Of a stretch of DNA of 63,179 nucleotides, positions 50,704 through 59,898 are shown one piece after another; the stretch's first letter is position 1; every line of letters starts with the position of its first letter. The position numbers were made by a program, and so were the translations under genes. Below the pieces are notes generated by a model. It did no database searches. It was not told where the DNA came from and saw nothing but the letters and a program-made list of their open reading frames with translations. The DNA comes from Chloroflexota bacterium (lineage in GTDB: Bacteria > Chloroflexota > Anaerolineae > Aggregatilineales > Phototrophicaceae): the NCBI GenBank assembly GCA_026708115.1, contig JAPOVL010000053.1:1-63179 (forward strand), written 5' to 3'.

Positions 50704-50712
50704 TGTTACAAT
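50704..50712 (+). promoter_or_regulatory. Extended -10 promoter of the FHA gene
   Basis: TGT TACAAT, 35 bases before ATG 50747, in the 98-base gap after the PIN gene. Confidence 0.45.
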
Positions 50713-50746
50713 CCCCAAAACTTATTCACAAATCAGGAATCCCTTG

Positions 50747-51472
50747 ATGGCCGATCATCAAGGCGAAGCAAAAGCCAAACTGGTCTGGCTGGAGCCCTAT
50801 TCCGGCGCCACGCGCGAGTTCCTCCTGCGCGACGGCGTCAGCGTGACCATCGGACGCTCCGCCTCCAATGACATCCACATTGGCGAAAGCCATATCTCGC
50901 GCATGCACGCCGTGCTGACATGTCGCGACGGCGAATTCATCATCGACGACCTAGATAGCGCCAACGGGACCTATGTCAATGGGCTGCGCGTCGCCGGCAG
51001 CAGCAACCTGGAGATCGGCGACGAAATTCACCTTTTCGTCTCGATGCTCAAGCTGCTCGATCCGCGGGCGACGCCAACCAAAGACGCGCTGGAACTGGTA
51101 TCGATGGTTGCCAATGACCGCGCTTCATTGCGCATAGTCAAAGGACCGCAGCGTGGCCAGGTCTTTGCCCTGTTGAAAGAAGAAATATACATCGGGCGCG
51201 CCACCCCAAACGCCAATTGGGAGATCACCCTGCAAGACCCGACCGTCTCCCGTCCGCACGCCTTCCTCGTCAAAGACAAGCATTGCTGGAAGCTCTTCGA
51301 TTTGGGCAGCGCCAACGGCACCTCCGTCAACCGCCGGCCGGTCATCGGCGGCAAAGCGCGCGAACTCCGCGACGGCGACCGTGTTATGTTCGGCGCAACC
51401 ATGACCGTCTTCCGCATGGGATACCCGCCGGCGAAAAAACGGAAAGACGCCAGCGACAGGGGGAAGGCATGA
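50747..51472 (+). CDS. Protein with two FHA domains
   Basis: A 241-residue cytosolic protein with two forkhead-associated domains, which bind phosphothreonine. The first (about 25-105) has TIGRSASNDIHI, ISRMHAVLTC and SANGTYVNG; the second (about 125-225) has YIGRATPNANWEITL, VSRPHAFLV and SANGTSVNR. Both carry the Arg, Ser and Asn that contact the phosphate. It therefore reads Ser/Thr kinase activity, and the window has an atypical kinase at 14469. ATG 50747 was chosen over TTG 50744; AGGA lies 8 bases upstream. Its stop overlaps the sulfatase start by 4 bases (ATGA). Confidence 0.92.
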   Translation: MADHQGEAKAKLVWLEPYSGATREFLLRDGVSVTIGRSASNDIHIGESHISRMHAVLTCRDGEFIIDDLDSANGTYVNGLRVAGSSNLEIGDEIHLFVSMLKLLDPRATPTKDALELVSMVANDRASLRIVKGPQRGQVFALLKEEIYIGRATPNANWEITLQDPTVSRPHAFLVKDKHCWKLFDLGSANGTSVNRRPVIGGKARELRDGDRVMFGATMTVFRMGYPPAKKRKDASDRGKA

Positions 51473-52830
51473 CTCGGCCCAATATCATCCTGGTCATCGC
51501 CGACGATATGGGTTACGGGGATTTCGGAGTATTCAACGACCAAATCTCTTCTACGCCGAACCTGGACGCCTTGGTCGACGAAGGCATTTGCCTGACGCAG
51601 CATTACTCAGCCTCGCCCGTTTGTACGCCGGCCCGCGCCGCCATTATGACCGGACGTTACCCGCATCGCACCGGCAGTATCGACACCCTCGAGGCCCGCG
51701 GCTTGGATCGGCTGCGCCTGGACGAGACGACGCTGGCGGATGTGCTGGCGAGCCATGGATACGCGACTGGCTTGATCGGCAAATGGCATAACGGCGCGCT
51801 GGACCCGCGCTATCATCCGACTGCCAGGGGCTTCCAGGAATTCGTCGGCTTTCAAGGTGGTTGGAACCCCTATTATCGCTATCGCCTTGATCGCAACGGC
51901 AGCCTCGAATATGGCGACAACGAATCATACCTGACCGATGTCTTCACCGACGAAGCGCTGGCTTTCATCGACCGGCATCGCAGTGAATCATTCTTCTTGC
52001 AACTGGCATACAATGCGCCGCACTACCCGCTGGAAGCGCCCGACGCCCTCGCCAAAAAATACTGCGATATGGGTTTCAGCCTGGGCGCCAGCCTCATTTA
52101 TGCCATGATCGAAGTGATGGATGAGGGCATCGGCAAGATCAGCGAGCGGCTAACTGAACGTGGCATTGCCGACAATACCATCCTGATCTTCACCAGCGAC
52201 AACGGACCGGCTTTGGGCCCCTGGAACGGCTTTTCTCAAGACAGGTTTAACTTCGGCTGGAACGGGCAAAAGGGCAATACCTACGAGGGCGGCATTCGCG
52301 TGCCGCTGATCATTCGCTGGGCGGACGGCCTCGCTGCCGGCTTGCGCAGCGACGAACTGGTGCACTACACGGATTGGTTCCCGACCCTGCTGTCTATGGT
52401 CGGCCTGGACGTGCCGACTGACTTGCAACTCGACGGCGTCAACGCCCTGCCCGTGCTGCGCGGCGAACGCGGCAAGATCAATCCCTTGCGCTTTTGGCAG
52501 TGGAGCCGATACCGGCCCGTGAGCGCCTGCAATGCCGCCGTGCGCGATGGCGACTGGAAGCTGCTGCGGCCGCAAATCCGCGCGGCCATGCAGGTCAGCC
52601 CCGTGGACACCGCGCTGGACCACGCCATCAAGTATTTCCCCGAGCATTTCGACGGCATAGTTGAAGATCCCCTGCCGGGGCGGACGCTCCCGCCGCCCCC
52701 GCCGGCGCTGCTCTTCAATCTCGCCGATGATCCGGGCGAACAGGTCGATCTGGCGGCGAAATACCCCGTCAAAGTCGCGTCGATGGAAGCCGCGTTGGAG
52801 CGCTGGTTCATCGATGTGACCGGGCTTTAG
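51469..52830 (+). CDS. Type I (formylglycine) sulfatase
   Basis: A 453-residue sulfatase. The CxPxR motif for formylglycine conversion is Cys52-Thr-Pro-Ala-Arg56 (SPVCTPARAAIMTGRYPHR), metal-binding Asp12/Asp13 are in IADDMGYGDFG, and FTSDNGPALG supplies the later metal ligands. It hydrolyses sulfate esters or sulfamates of an organic substrate. No signal peptide is seen, so it appears cytosolic. A maturase (FGE or anSME) is not in the window. It is translationally coupled to the FHA protein (ATGA overlap), an unusual pairing. The substrate is unknown; arylsulfatase is the generic name. Confidence 0.93.
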   Translation: MTRPNIILVIADDMGYGDFGVFNDQISSTPNLDALVDEGICLTQHYSASPVCTPARAAIMTGRYPHRTGSIDTLEARGLDRLRLDETTLADVLASHGYATGLIGKWHNGALDPRYHPTARGFQEFVGFQGGWNPYYRYRLDRNGSLEYGDNESYLTDVFTDEALAFIDRHRSESFFLQLAYNAPHYPLEAPDALAKKYCDMGFSLGASLIYAMIEVMDEGIGKISERLTERGIADNTILIFTSDNGPALGPWNGFSQDRFNFGWNGQKGNTYEGGIRVPLIIRWADGLAAGLRSDELVHYTDWFPTLLSMVGLDVPTDLQLDGVNALPVLRGERGKINPLRFWQWSRYRPVSACNAAVRDGDWKLLRPQIRAAMQVSPVDTALDHAIKYFPEHFDGIVEDPLPGRTLPPPPPALLFNLADDPGEQVDLAAKYPVKVASMEAALERWFIDVTGL

Positions 52831-52972
52831 GTCTTGTCCGATGCCGAGAATCTTGCCCCAATTACGGGTCTGTTGCCTGCGCGCGGCTCAGCCAGCGGCC
52901 CCTGTCACAATCTAGTTATACACCTGTACACAGATCGATCGACCACGAGTCCGATATGAGGAGCGCGAGACC

Positions 52973-54325
52973 ATGACACACAGGCTGCTTCAAGAACAAG
53001 CCGACCTGGCCACCGCTATCGATATCCTGGACAAGTGGACAGCCCACACCCTGCGGGAAAAACATCTGCCCGGCCTGGCGCTGGGCTTGGTCTACGGGGA
53101 CGAATTGCTCTGGGGCAAGGCTTATGGCGTCGCCAACCTGGAAAGCGGCCAGCCCATCACGCTCGACACCCGCTTTCGCATCGCCAGCATCAGCAAAACA
53201 TTCACGGCGACGGGCATCCTGCAATTGCGCGACGCCGGAAAGCTGCGGCTGGATGATCCGGTCTCGCGCTACCTGGACTGGTTCGACCTGCGCTATGGCG
53301 ACGCGCCGGAAATCACGATCCGCAATCTACTCACGCATACCTCTGGCTTGCCGCGCGATGCCGCCAATGCCATGTGGACCGATTGTGAAGCGCCGGACTG
53401 GGAGGAATTCGTCGCCCAGACCCGCCAGCGCGAGCTCACCCGCGCCCCCTACGAAAACCATGCCTACAGCAATTTGGGATACTCGCTGCTGGGCGGGGTC
53501 ATCGCCGCCGTCAGCGGGCAGTCCTGGGCCGATTACCTGCAGCAAAATGTCTTGGAGCCGCTGGGCATGACGGAGACATATCCTGTCCCGGACGCCGACG
53601 ACGCCCAATTGGCGACCGGTTACACCCGCGAACGGCAAGACGGCAAGCGCGACGCCTTTCCCTTCTGGAAAATGAATGCCTTTGAAGCATCGGCCAATTT
53701 CGCCTCCTCGGTTAATGACCTGGTCAAGTACGCCGCTTTTCACCTGGGGCTGCGGGGCGATACCGTGCTCTCGCCCTACACCTTGTTTGACATGCACCGC
53801 GTGCATTGGCTGGAACAAGACTGGAAAGGCGGCTACGGCTTGGGCATGGGCTTGCACAGAGTCAAGGACTGGCTTATCAGCGGGCATGGCGGCGGCTATC
53901 CCGGTTATCTGACCGCCTTCACCATCTGTCGCGAGCACAATACCGGCGTGATCGCGCTCTGCAATGCCCTGGGCAGCAACCCGCATCAAATCGCCGAACA
54001 AGCCTACAAGCTGGTCTTGCCGGAACTGATCAAAGCAACCGAAGAACCAAAAGCGGAAGCCAACCCGGTCTGGCAAAAATATGTCGGCGATTACGCCAGC
54101 GAATGGGCCCTGCAAAAGGTCGTCATCCGCGATGGGCAACTGCAATTGCTCTATCTCGACTATCTGGACGGGGAGCCGACCCTGCTCGAGCCCACCGATG
54201 ACGAGACCGTTTTCGTCTTGCAGCAAGCCGGGCAATCGAACGAGACCCTGCGCTTCGAGTTGGACGACAAGGGCGATGTCATTAGAATCTGGGAGCGCAA
54301 CGAATACAGTAGCAAAGAAGGATAG
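52973..54325 (+). CDS. Serine hydrolase of the beta-lactamase class C / penicillin-binding family
   Basis: A 450-residue hydrolase. The SxxK motif is Ser72-Ile-Ser-Lys75 (IASISKTF), the tyrosine motif is Tyr165-Ser-Asn167 (ENHAYSNLGY) and the third is HGGG in ISGHGGGYPGYL. The class C-type core (about 15-345) is followed by a beta-rich C-terminal domain (about 365-445) as in many DUF3471/esterase-type members. No signal peptide is seen, so a wall or antibiotic role is doubtful; peptide or ester hydrolysis in the cytoplasm is more likely. GAGGAG lies 9 bases upstream of the start. It is a single gene. Confidence 0.87.
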   Translation: MTHRLLQEQADLATAIDILDKWTAHTLREKHLPGLALGLVYGDELLWGKAYGVANLESGQPITLDTRFRIASISKTFTATGILQLRDAGKLRLDDPVSRYLDWFDLRYGDAPEITIRNLLTHTSGLPRDAANAMWTDCEAPDWEEFVAQTRQRELTRAPYENHAYSNLGYSLLGGVIAAVSGQSWADYLQQNVLEPLGMTETYPVPDADDAQLATGYTRERQDGKRDAFPFWKMNAFEASANFASSVNDLVKYAAFHLGLRGDTVLSPYTLFDMHRVHWLEQDWKGGYGLGMGLHRVKDWLISGHGGGYPGYLTAFTICREHNTGVIALCNALGSNPHQIAEQAYKLVLPELIKATEEPKAEANPVWQKYVGDYASEWALQKVVIRDGQLQLLYLDYLDGEPTLLEPTDDETVFVLQQAGQSNETLRFELDDKGDVIRIWERNEYSSKEG

Positions 54326-54425
54326 CAAACGTCAAAATCTCGTAAGAAAACCTTGCGTTTATGTTAATCTTACGCACAGCCAGTATCCTCCAGTATTGGT
54401 GTTTAATCGTAATGAGGAGGATAAT

Positions 54426-55061
54426 ATGGTAAACGCTGGTAAAGAGGGAGGGGGTATTGTTGAAAGCTTTCTGTTTGGAAACGAACCAGTACTGAAGAAG
54501 CTGGCAGTATTCATATTCTTGATCATTGTTGTTTTGATTGTGGTCATAGCGCTGGAGAGCGCCATGGGCTTGGTCAGTATAGGCAGGCTTGAACGGCAAG
54601 TGAACATCCTTCACGAGCTTTCGTCGCTATCTGAGGCTGGACTCGGAGACAATAGCGAGCTACGACTCATGTTCAAATCGGCGGCTGAAGACCTCGAGAA
54701 CTTCGACCCAGATCTAGGACTCACTGTGTCGAAGTTTATCCCCAAGTCGAACGAAAATCAACTCCTTGAGATTATCTCAACCGCGTCAAGTTGGATACTC
54801 GTTGGGCTTATGCTGCTTTTCGTGGCTGATGGTGGCTGGAGGATGCGACTATTTCTCTGTATCACCACGGCAGTGATAGGTGTTGTTATCGGGTGTTTTG
54901 TCAGTGAGATTATAGAGACACCAAATCAGTTTTGGACAGTTGTCTCATTTAGCATTCTTGGGTTTATCCCGCTAGTGTTTACGACACTGTACTTCTACAA
55001 TCGGCTACAGCGATTGAAAAAGGAACAGGGATCAAGGTCCAAGAAGTCACGAGGAAAGTGA
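54426..55061 (+). CDS. Hypothetical membrane protein with four helices
   Basis: A 211-residue protein, not recognised. Predicted membrane helices lie at about 28-46 (AVFIFLIIVVLIVVIAL), 118-136, 143-160 and 169-188. A soluble acidic segment (about 55-110) follows the first helix, and a highly basic tail (KKEQGSRSKKSRGK) ends it. AGGAGG is 5 bases before ATG 54426, a strong start. Base use is clearly AT-richer than the flanking genes, suggesting recent transfer. It stands alone, between the hydrolase and the Ldh-family dehydrogenase. No function is proposed. Confidence 0.75.
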   Translation: MVNAGKEGGGIVESFLFGNEPVLKKLAVFIFLIIVVLIVVIALESAMGLVSIGRLERQVNILHELSSLSEAGLGDNSELRLMFKSAAEDLENFDPDLGLTVSKFIPKSNENQLLEIISTASSWILVGLMLLFVADGGWRMRLFLCITTAVIGVVIGCFVSEIIETPNQFWTVVSFSILGFIPLVFTTLYFYNRLQRLKKEQGSRSKKSRGK

Positions 55062-55121
55062 TGCTTTGTGCCTTCAGTTGTCAATAGAATACACTGTATG
55101 AAGTGTTAAGGTGGGAAACAC

Positions 55122-56159
55122 ATGCCAACTATTCAAGCGAAAGACCTGCAACCGATCATCGCGCAGATCCTGGAAGCGGCCGGCGCGACGAGCGAATACG
55201 CCCACATCGTCGCCGAGCATCTGGTCAGCGCCAACCTGTCCGGCCACGATTCCCACGGCGTCATCCGTGTGCCGTCTTATGTGCAATCCATCGACAGCGG
55301 CCGCCTGGCCCCGGCCGGCCTGCCAAAAGTGGTGGAAGAAACCGCCTCGATCGCGCAGATTGACGGCGCCAGCACCTTCGGCCAGGTCACGGCCAAGCTC
55401 GGCACCGAACTCGCGATCAAAAAAGCCGCGCAAGAGGGCGTCGCCCTGGTGACCATGTACAACATCGGGCATACTGGCCGGCTGGGCACCTACGCCGAAA
55501 TGGCCGCGGAAGCCGGTATGACCGCGACGGTATGGGACGGCGTCATCGGCGGCAACCGATCCGTCGTCATCCCGCTGAATGGCCAGGGGCGCAAGGTCGG
55601 CGCCAATCCTATCGCCATGGGTTTCCCCAGCGAGAAATACGGCGCGACCGTTCTCGATTTCGCCACCTCGATGTCGGCCGCCGGCAAGGTGATGGTCGCC
55701 CGCGACAAAGGCGAACGGCTGCCGGACAAATGGATTGTGGACAAGGACGGTCGGCCCACCGACGACCCCAGGGAATTCGAAAAAGGCGGCGCGATGCGGC
55801 CAATGGGTATGCCCTCTGTCGGTCACAAGGGCTACGCCCTGGCGATGATGGTCGGCTTTATGACCATGATGGCCTCCTTGCCATCGGGCGCGAAGATGCC
55901 CCTGGAAGACCGCTGGGGCACCGTCATTCTGATGATCGATATCTCACGCTTTGGCTCCTTGGAGCAATTCCAGCGCGATGTCGATGCCGCTATCGACTAT
56001 GTCAAGGCCGATCCCCTCGATGGCGAAGTGCTCTACCCGGGCGAAATCGAAACGCGGCGGCGGGCGGAACGCCTGGCCAAGGGCATCGACCTGCCAGAGG
56101 CAACCTGGCGCGAGATAACGGCCTGCGCCGAGGGCTTGGGGCTCTCACCCACGCTCTGA
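55122..56159 (+). CDS. Ldh family NAD(P)-dependent oxidoreductase (malate/L-lactate/ureidoglycolate type)
   Basis: A 345-residue enzyme of the type II malate/L-lactate dehydrogenase family. The catalytic histidine is in GHDSHGVIRVPSY (about 46-53), and the NAD-binding region includes KKAAQEGVALVTMYNIGHTGRLG and GANPIAMGFPS. Members reduce 2-oxoacids or oxidise ureidoglycolate, delta-pyrroline carboxylates or sulfolactate; the loop residues that set specificity are not clear enough to choose. The start is unremarkable (AGGTGGG upstream). It is followed by a repeat-rich gap. Confidence 0.9.
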   Translation: MPTIQAKDLQPIIAQILEAAGATSEYAHIVAEHLVSANLSGHDSHGVIRVPSYVQSIDSGRLAPAGLPKVVEETASIAQIDGASTFGQVTAKLGTELAIKKAAQEGVALVTMYNIGHTGRLGTYAEMAAEAGMTATVWDGVIGGNRSVVIPLNGQGRKVGANPIAMGFPSEKYGATVLDFATSMSAAGKVMVARDKGERLPDKWIVDKDGRPTDDPREFEKGGAMRPMGMPSVGHKGYALAMMVGFMTMMASLPSGAKMPLEDRWGTVILMIDISRFGSLEQFQRDVDAAIDYVKADPLDGEVLYPGEIETRRRAERLAKGIDLPEATWREITACAEGLGLSPTL

Positions 56160-56160
56160 G

Positions 56161-56230
56161 TCGCCCGCGTTCCATATCTGCGAATGCTTGCATTGCCTTC
56201 AAAAATGAGACAAACGCAAATCTCCTTACT
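56161..56230 (+). repeat. Direct repeat, first copy
   Basis: Begins TCGCCCGCGTTCC and contains CTGCGAATGCTTGCATTGCC and AATGAGACAAAC. It matches 56403-56472 at roughly four of five positions. The core AATGC-TT-GCATT is a perfect dyad. Confidence 0.6.
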
Positions 56231-56339
56231 GAGCATTGCAATGGAGGAAAGCTTGTTTCGACCACGTATCGACGCATGTTTTCTGATGACGCCAATGTCG
56301 ACAATTGCTGTTTTCAAGCGAAGTTGCGTGACCTTAGCT

Positions 56340-56365
56340 CCCCTCCCTGATGCTTCGGGGAGGGG
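56340..56365. repeat. GC-rich hairpin element
   Basis: CCCCTCCC (56340-56347) pairs with GGGAGGGG (56358-56365) around a 10-base loop and runs into a G-rich tail (CCGGGGGTGGGG). It resembles widespread intergenic hairpin sequences of this type in bacterial genomes. There is no T-tract. Confidence 0.5.
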
Positions 56366-56402
56366 CCGGGGGTGGGGTAGAATTTCAACAGAGTCCTGTG
56401 GG

Positions 56403-56472
56403 TCGCCTACGCTCCAATTCTGCGAATGCTTGCATTACCTTAGAAAATGAGACAAACACAATTCTGCCTACT
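56403..56472 (+). repeat. Direct repeat, second copy
   Basis: TCGCCTACGCTCC, CTGCGAATGCTTGCATTACC and AATGAGACAAAC repeat the order of the first copy 242 bp downstream, with the same AATGC-TT-GCATT core. Confidence 0.6.
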
Positions 56473-56611
56473 TGGCGCCAACAAAATCACGCAACCCCAA
56501 AATAAAAGTCGCCGGAACGGTTGCATCACCGCATTGATAACGTACAGATGAAATTCTTTTCTCCAGTACCGGAGAAGCCTTATAATCGCAAACGCTTCAT
56601 GATAGCTGCAC

Positions 56612-57565
56612 ATGCCTACTCAAGCTGAACTCTACAACGCTCTAAGGGCCGAGACCGTCATCGCGTCATGTCGTGACCTCGCCCTGCAATTGCTGGCGCG
56701 GACCAACAGCCGCCAGTACCTGGACGAGTGCCTGCGCGCCTTGCAATCGCCCGCCGTCATCGCGGCCCTCGACGAGAGTCATCGTCCCGTCCTCCGCGAC
56801 AAGTGCGCCAGCTTTTACCATGACAGCAAGCGCGACAAAGCCGGCATCCTGCGCGAGGGCCTCACGCGGCTGCTGGTGCACATCGAGCACCCCGATGACA
56901 TCGACCTCTATCAACGCGGCGTCGAGACCTATTACCGGCAGCCCGTTGACGACGTTGCCCAGAACCTGCGCGCTGTCGCCCTGGCCGGCATGGCGCCGAT
57001 CGACCCCGCCCTGGCCTGCCTCTACGCCGCCCGCTTTCTGGGCGAGCCCTTCACTTCTGTTTTCAATTGCGAGCCCGCCATGACCGCCATTGACGTCCTC
57101 GTCGCCGCCAACCAGCGCCTGCCGATTTACCAGTTCCTCTTGCACGGCGGCGAGGGCATGGCGCGCACGAGCCGCGGTGAATTGACCGGCAAGGCCCTGG
57201 AATCGCTGGGCGAGGACTTTCCGCCGCATCTCTACGAACAACTGATCGAGAAGTATCAAGCGATCGACCAGCCCACGGCCAGCATGGGCATCATCAATTG
57301 GCTGATTGACCGGCGCGCGGCGGCACTCTACGATCGCCTGGAATCTCTGATCATGACGAGCAAGGATGTCGATCTGCGCCGCTATGGCCTGGTGATGATG
57401 GCCGCCGCCCGCGATGATGAATTGAGCGAACGCTTGCTGCGGCTGGCGCGCCTGGCGCGGATCGATGATATCCAACTCTTCATCGAAGCGCTCGCGATCT
57501 GCCAGCACGAGGAGCGGGACATGACCCTTGCCCAACTGCGGCGCCGGGCGGGGAGGAGCCGCTAG
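56612..57565 (+). CDS. Hypothetical all-helical protein
   Basis: A 317-residue soluble protein, not recognised. It is predicted all-helical with a repeat-like rhythm: segments such as AVALAGMAPIDPALACLYAARFL (about 120-142) and YGLVMMAAARDDELSERLLRLARLA (about 265-290) resemble HEAT or ARM-type repeats. It starts with PTQAELYNALRAET and ends in a basic tail. A TATAAT lies 25 bases before the ATG. It converges with the cyclophilin gene across a 24-base gap. It may be a binding scaffold; no enzymatic motif is seen. Confidence 0.65.
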   Translation: MPTQAELYNALRAETVIASCRDLALQLLARTNSRQYLDECLRALQSPAVIAALDESHRPVLRDKCASFYHDSKRDKAGILREGLTRLLVHIEHPDDIDLYQRGVETYYRQPVDDVAQNLRAVALAGMAPIDPALACLYAARFLGEPFTSVFNCEPAMTAIDVLVAANQRLPIYQFLLHGGEGMARTSRGELTGKALESLGEDFPPHLYEQLIEKYQAIDQPTASMGIINWLIDRRAAALYDRLESLIMTSKDVDLRRYGLVMMAAARDDELSERLLRLARLARIDDIQLFIEALAICQHEERDMTLAQLRRRAGRSR

Positions 57566-57589
57566 CATGCGGCCGCGCGGCGCGGATAA

Positions 57590-58816
57590 TCAGCGGATTT
57601 CCCCCTGAAATATGCTAGCCAGGGCCCCTTCGATCTGCAAAGATAAATTGTTCAAGAGCGCCGCCGCCGACACCTGATCCAGGATCGACTCGGCCACCAA
57701 GACATCAATGGTCGCCAGGTAGCGCCCGCGCCCGTACAGCGACAATAGGTGAACGCCCGCTTCGCCGTCGCAGGTTTCGGCGCCGAGGCGATATATGTCG
57801 GGGGTGGCAGCATCGCGCTCATAGCCATAACTGTCCAGCCACAGCCACATGAATGGGTCATCCGCGGCAGCGCCAGGGGACGCGGCATCGGCAAAAACAT
57901 CGACCCAGTAACCCAGCGACGAAAAGAAAATCGCGGCATCACAGTCGCCGTTGGCGATCTGCATGCGCTGGCGATACTGGTGCCCGTATTCTTCGGCGAA
58001 GGCCGCGAAGCCCTCCTGCAAATCTTCCGCCACCGAGGCGGAGGCCAAGGCCTCGGTCGAGAAATGGCCGCTGCGATCAGCGACAAGCGACATCGTTGGC
58101 GGCAGCATAGCCGTGAAAGACGCAAATGCCGCGCTGACTTCCTCTTCGGTGGCCCGCGTGATTTCAACCTCAGCGCCCTCCACCAGAGACGCATCCGTGA
58201 TGATCAGCACGGTATGCAACGTTTCCCCCGGTTCAGTCGCCGACTGTGGGTCGCGCTCGCGGATCGCCACAACGTTCTCTTGCCCGGCCAGCACATCGCC
58301 AAAGATACTGTGCTTGTAATTCAGATGCGGTGTCGGCGCCGTCGTGATGAAAAACTGGCTGCCATTCGTGCCGGGACCGGCATTCGCCATCGCCAGCAAG
58401 CCCGGCCGATCAAATGTCAGGAAGCCAATCGCTTCATCCCCGAACTGATAGCCGGGTCCGCCGCGACCGGTCGCGGTCGGGTCGCCCCCCTGCGCCATGA
58501 AATTGGGAATCACGCGATGAAAGCTGGTGCTGTCGTAGTAGCCCTCTTCGGCCAAAAAGACGAAGTTGTTGACTGTGATCGGCGTCAGCTTTTCATACAG
58601 GTCCACGTAAATCGCGCCCGCGCTCGTGCAAAGTATGGCGCGGTAATCCAGGCTCAGGTCAATCACCTCTTCCGCCTGCGCGAATTGCATCATGGTCAGC
58701 TCCGCCGTTTCCGCTGCGTCGCACAGCGCCTGCGGGCTCTGCCCCCCTTGCGCCGCTACGCTTGTCACGAGACCGAAGGCGATCAAAAGGGCCACCACTA
58801 CGATTTTACGCTTCAT
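57590..58816 (-). CDS. Secreted cyclophilin-type peptidyl-prolyl isomerase with C-terminal extension
   Basis: A 408-residue exported protein with signal peptide (1-22, VTSVAAQ). The cyclophilin domain (about 55-210) carries FHRVIPNFMAQGGDPTATGRGGPGYQFGDE, ANAGPGTNGSQFFIT and HSIFGDVLAGQ, including the catalytic Arg and the substrate-binding Phe, Gln and Asn residues. The domain assists folding of exported proteins at prolines. An extra domain of about 190 residues follows (from about 215), with single cysteine pairs and no recognised family. The start is good: signal peptide and MKRK lead. It shares a 163-base promoter region with the DUF2461 gene. Confidence 0.9.
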   Translation of the reverse strand: MKRKIVVVALLIAFGLVTSVAAQGGQSPQALCDAAETAELTMMQFAQAEEVIDLSLDYRAILCTSAGAIYVDLYEKLTPITVNNFVFLAEEGYYDSTSFHRVIPNFMAQGGDPTATGRGGPGYQFGDEAIGFLTFDRPGLLAMANAGPGTNGSQFFITTAPTPHLNYKHSIFGDVLAGQENVVAIRERDPQSATEPGETLHTVLIITDASLVEGAEVEITRATEEEVSAAFASFTAMLPPTMSLVADRSGHFSTEALASASVAEDLQEGFAAFAEEYGHQYRQRMQIANGDCDAAIFFSSLGYWVDVFADAASPGAAADDPFMWLWLDSYGYERDAATPDIYRLGAETCDGEAGVHLLSLYGRGRYLATIDVLVAESILDQVSAAALLNNLSLQIEGALASIFQGEIR

Positions 58817-58979
58817 GATTTGTCCTTGGATTGAAAATGAAGGGTGCTAATCAAGTGACGGCATTGTGCCCCAACCCGCCCCGCTTGCATAGGCGCGATA
58901 TTCTCCGCTCCCCCGTCATTGACAGCGCCAAGCCATCGGTTAGAATCACCACACGCCTGCCAAACCTGCGAGGACTACA

Positions 58980-59684
58980 ATGAGCGACTTTCCCGGTTTC
59001 CCGCTCGAAACGCAACAATTCCTGCGCGACCTGCGTGACAACAACAATCGCGACTGGTTCGCCGCCAACAAAACCCGCTACGACGAGGCGGTCAAGGCGC
59101 CAGCGCTGGCTTGGGTTGCCGCCATGGGCGCGCGCCTGCAATCGCTGGACCCCGACCTGGTCGTCGACCTGCGCGTCAATGGCAGCGGCTCCTTGATGCG
59201 CGCCGCCCGCGACACGCGCTTCAGCAAGGACAAATCGCCCTACAAAACCAATATCGCCATGATGTGGTGGCACGGCAGCGGCAAAAAAACCCAGCACCCG
59301 GCTTTTGGCATGCAGCTCACGCCAGACGACGCCGGCTTGATGACCGGCATGTTCCATTTCTCCAAACCCATGCTCGACGCCTATCGCCAGGCCGTCATTG
59401 ATCCCGAGTTGGGACCGGCTCTGCTAGACGCCAGCGACGCCGTCGCCTCCGCGGGCTACCAGATCTCTGGCCGCCATTACAAAAGATTGCCCAGGGGATT
59501 TGACAAGGACCATCCCCGCGGCGAATGGCTGAAGTACAATTCCCTGCACGCCTACCAAGACACCATCAATTGGGAGGCGGTCTCTTCGCCTGCCTTCATC
59601 GACATCTGCTTCGATCATTTTCAGAACATGACGCCGATCCTGCATTGGCTGGTCGCCGTGCAAGATCGCTTTGGCGGCGTCTAG
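58980..59684 (+). CDS. DUF2461 family protein
   Basis: A 234-residue protein of DUF2461 (TIGR02453). The PLETQQFLRDLRDNNNRDWFAANKTRYD start and the VNGSGSLMRAARDTRFSKDKSPYKTNIAMM segment are the family hallmarks, and KRLPRGFDKDHPRGEWLKY follows. Function is unknown. GAGGA lies 6 bases before ATG 58980. It is a single gene between the cyclophilin (divergent) and the VWA protein. Length is typical. Confidence 0.9.
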   Translation: MSDFPGFPLETQQFLRDLRDNNNRDWFAANKTRYDEAVKAPALAWVAAMGARLQSLDPDLVVDLRVNGSGSLMRAARDTRFSKDKSPYKTNIAMMWWHGSGKKTQHPAFGMQLTPDDAGLMTGMFHFSKPMLDAYRQAVIDPELGPALLDASDAVASAGYQISGRHYKRLPRGFDKDHPRGEWLKYNSLHAYQDTINWEAVSSPAFIDICFDHFQNMTPILHWLVAVQDRFGGV

Positions 59685-59898
59685 CGCATATCAAATGACG
59701 ACCTTGCTCATGGAGCGCCCTGCCAGCTTGAGACGACCCGCGCGGGGGCAACAACCGATCATTCACGCACTTCCAACTGTTAATCGTCAACGAAAGTATC
59801 TATAATCTGCGTATTTTGCGCTGGCCGATGACAAAGCCATCTGACTGGGTTGATTTTGAGCCTTGTGATCGCGTTGCCAATGCCTCGGAGAACATGAC

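Larger units (their letters stand above)
56160..56611. other. Repeat-rich gap without genes
   Basis: No gene is seen. Two direct repeats of about 70 bp (56161-56230 and 56403-56472) flank a GC-rich hairpin (56340-56365). A TATAAT at 56581-56586 is the likely -10 of the next gene. Confidence 0.55.
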
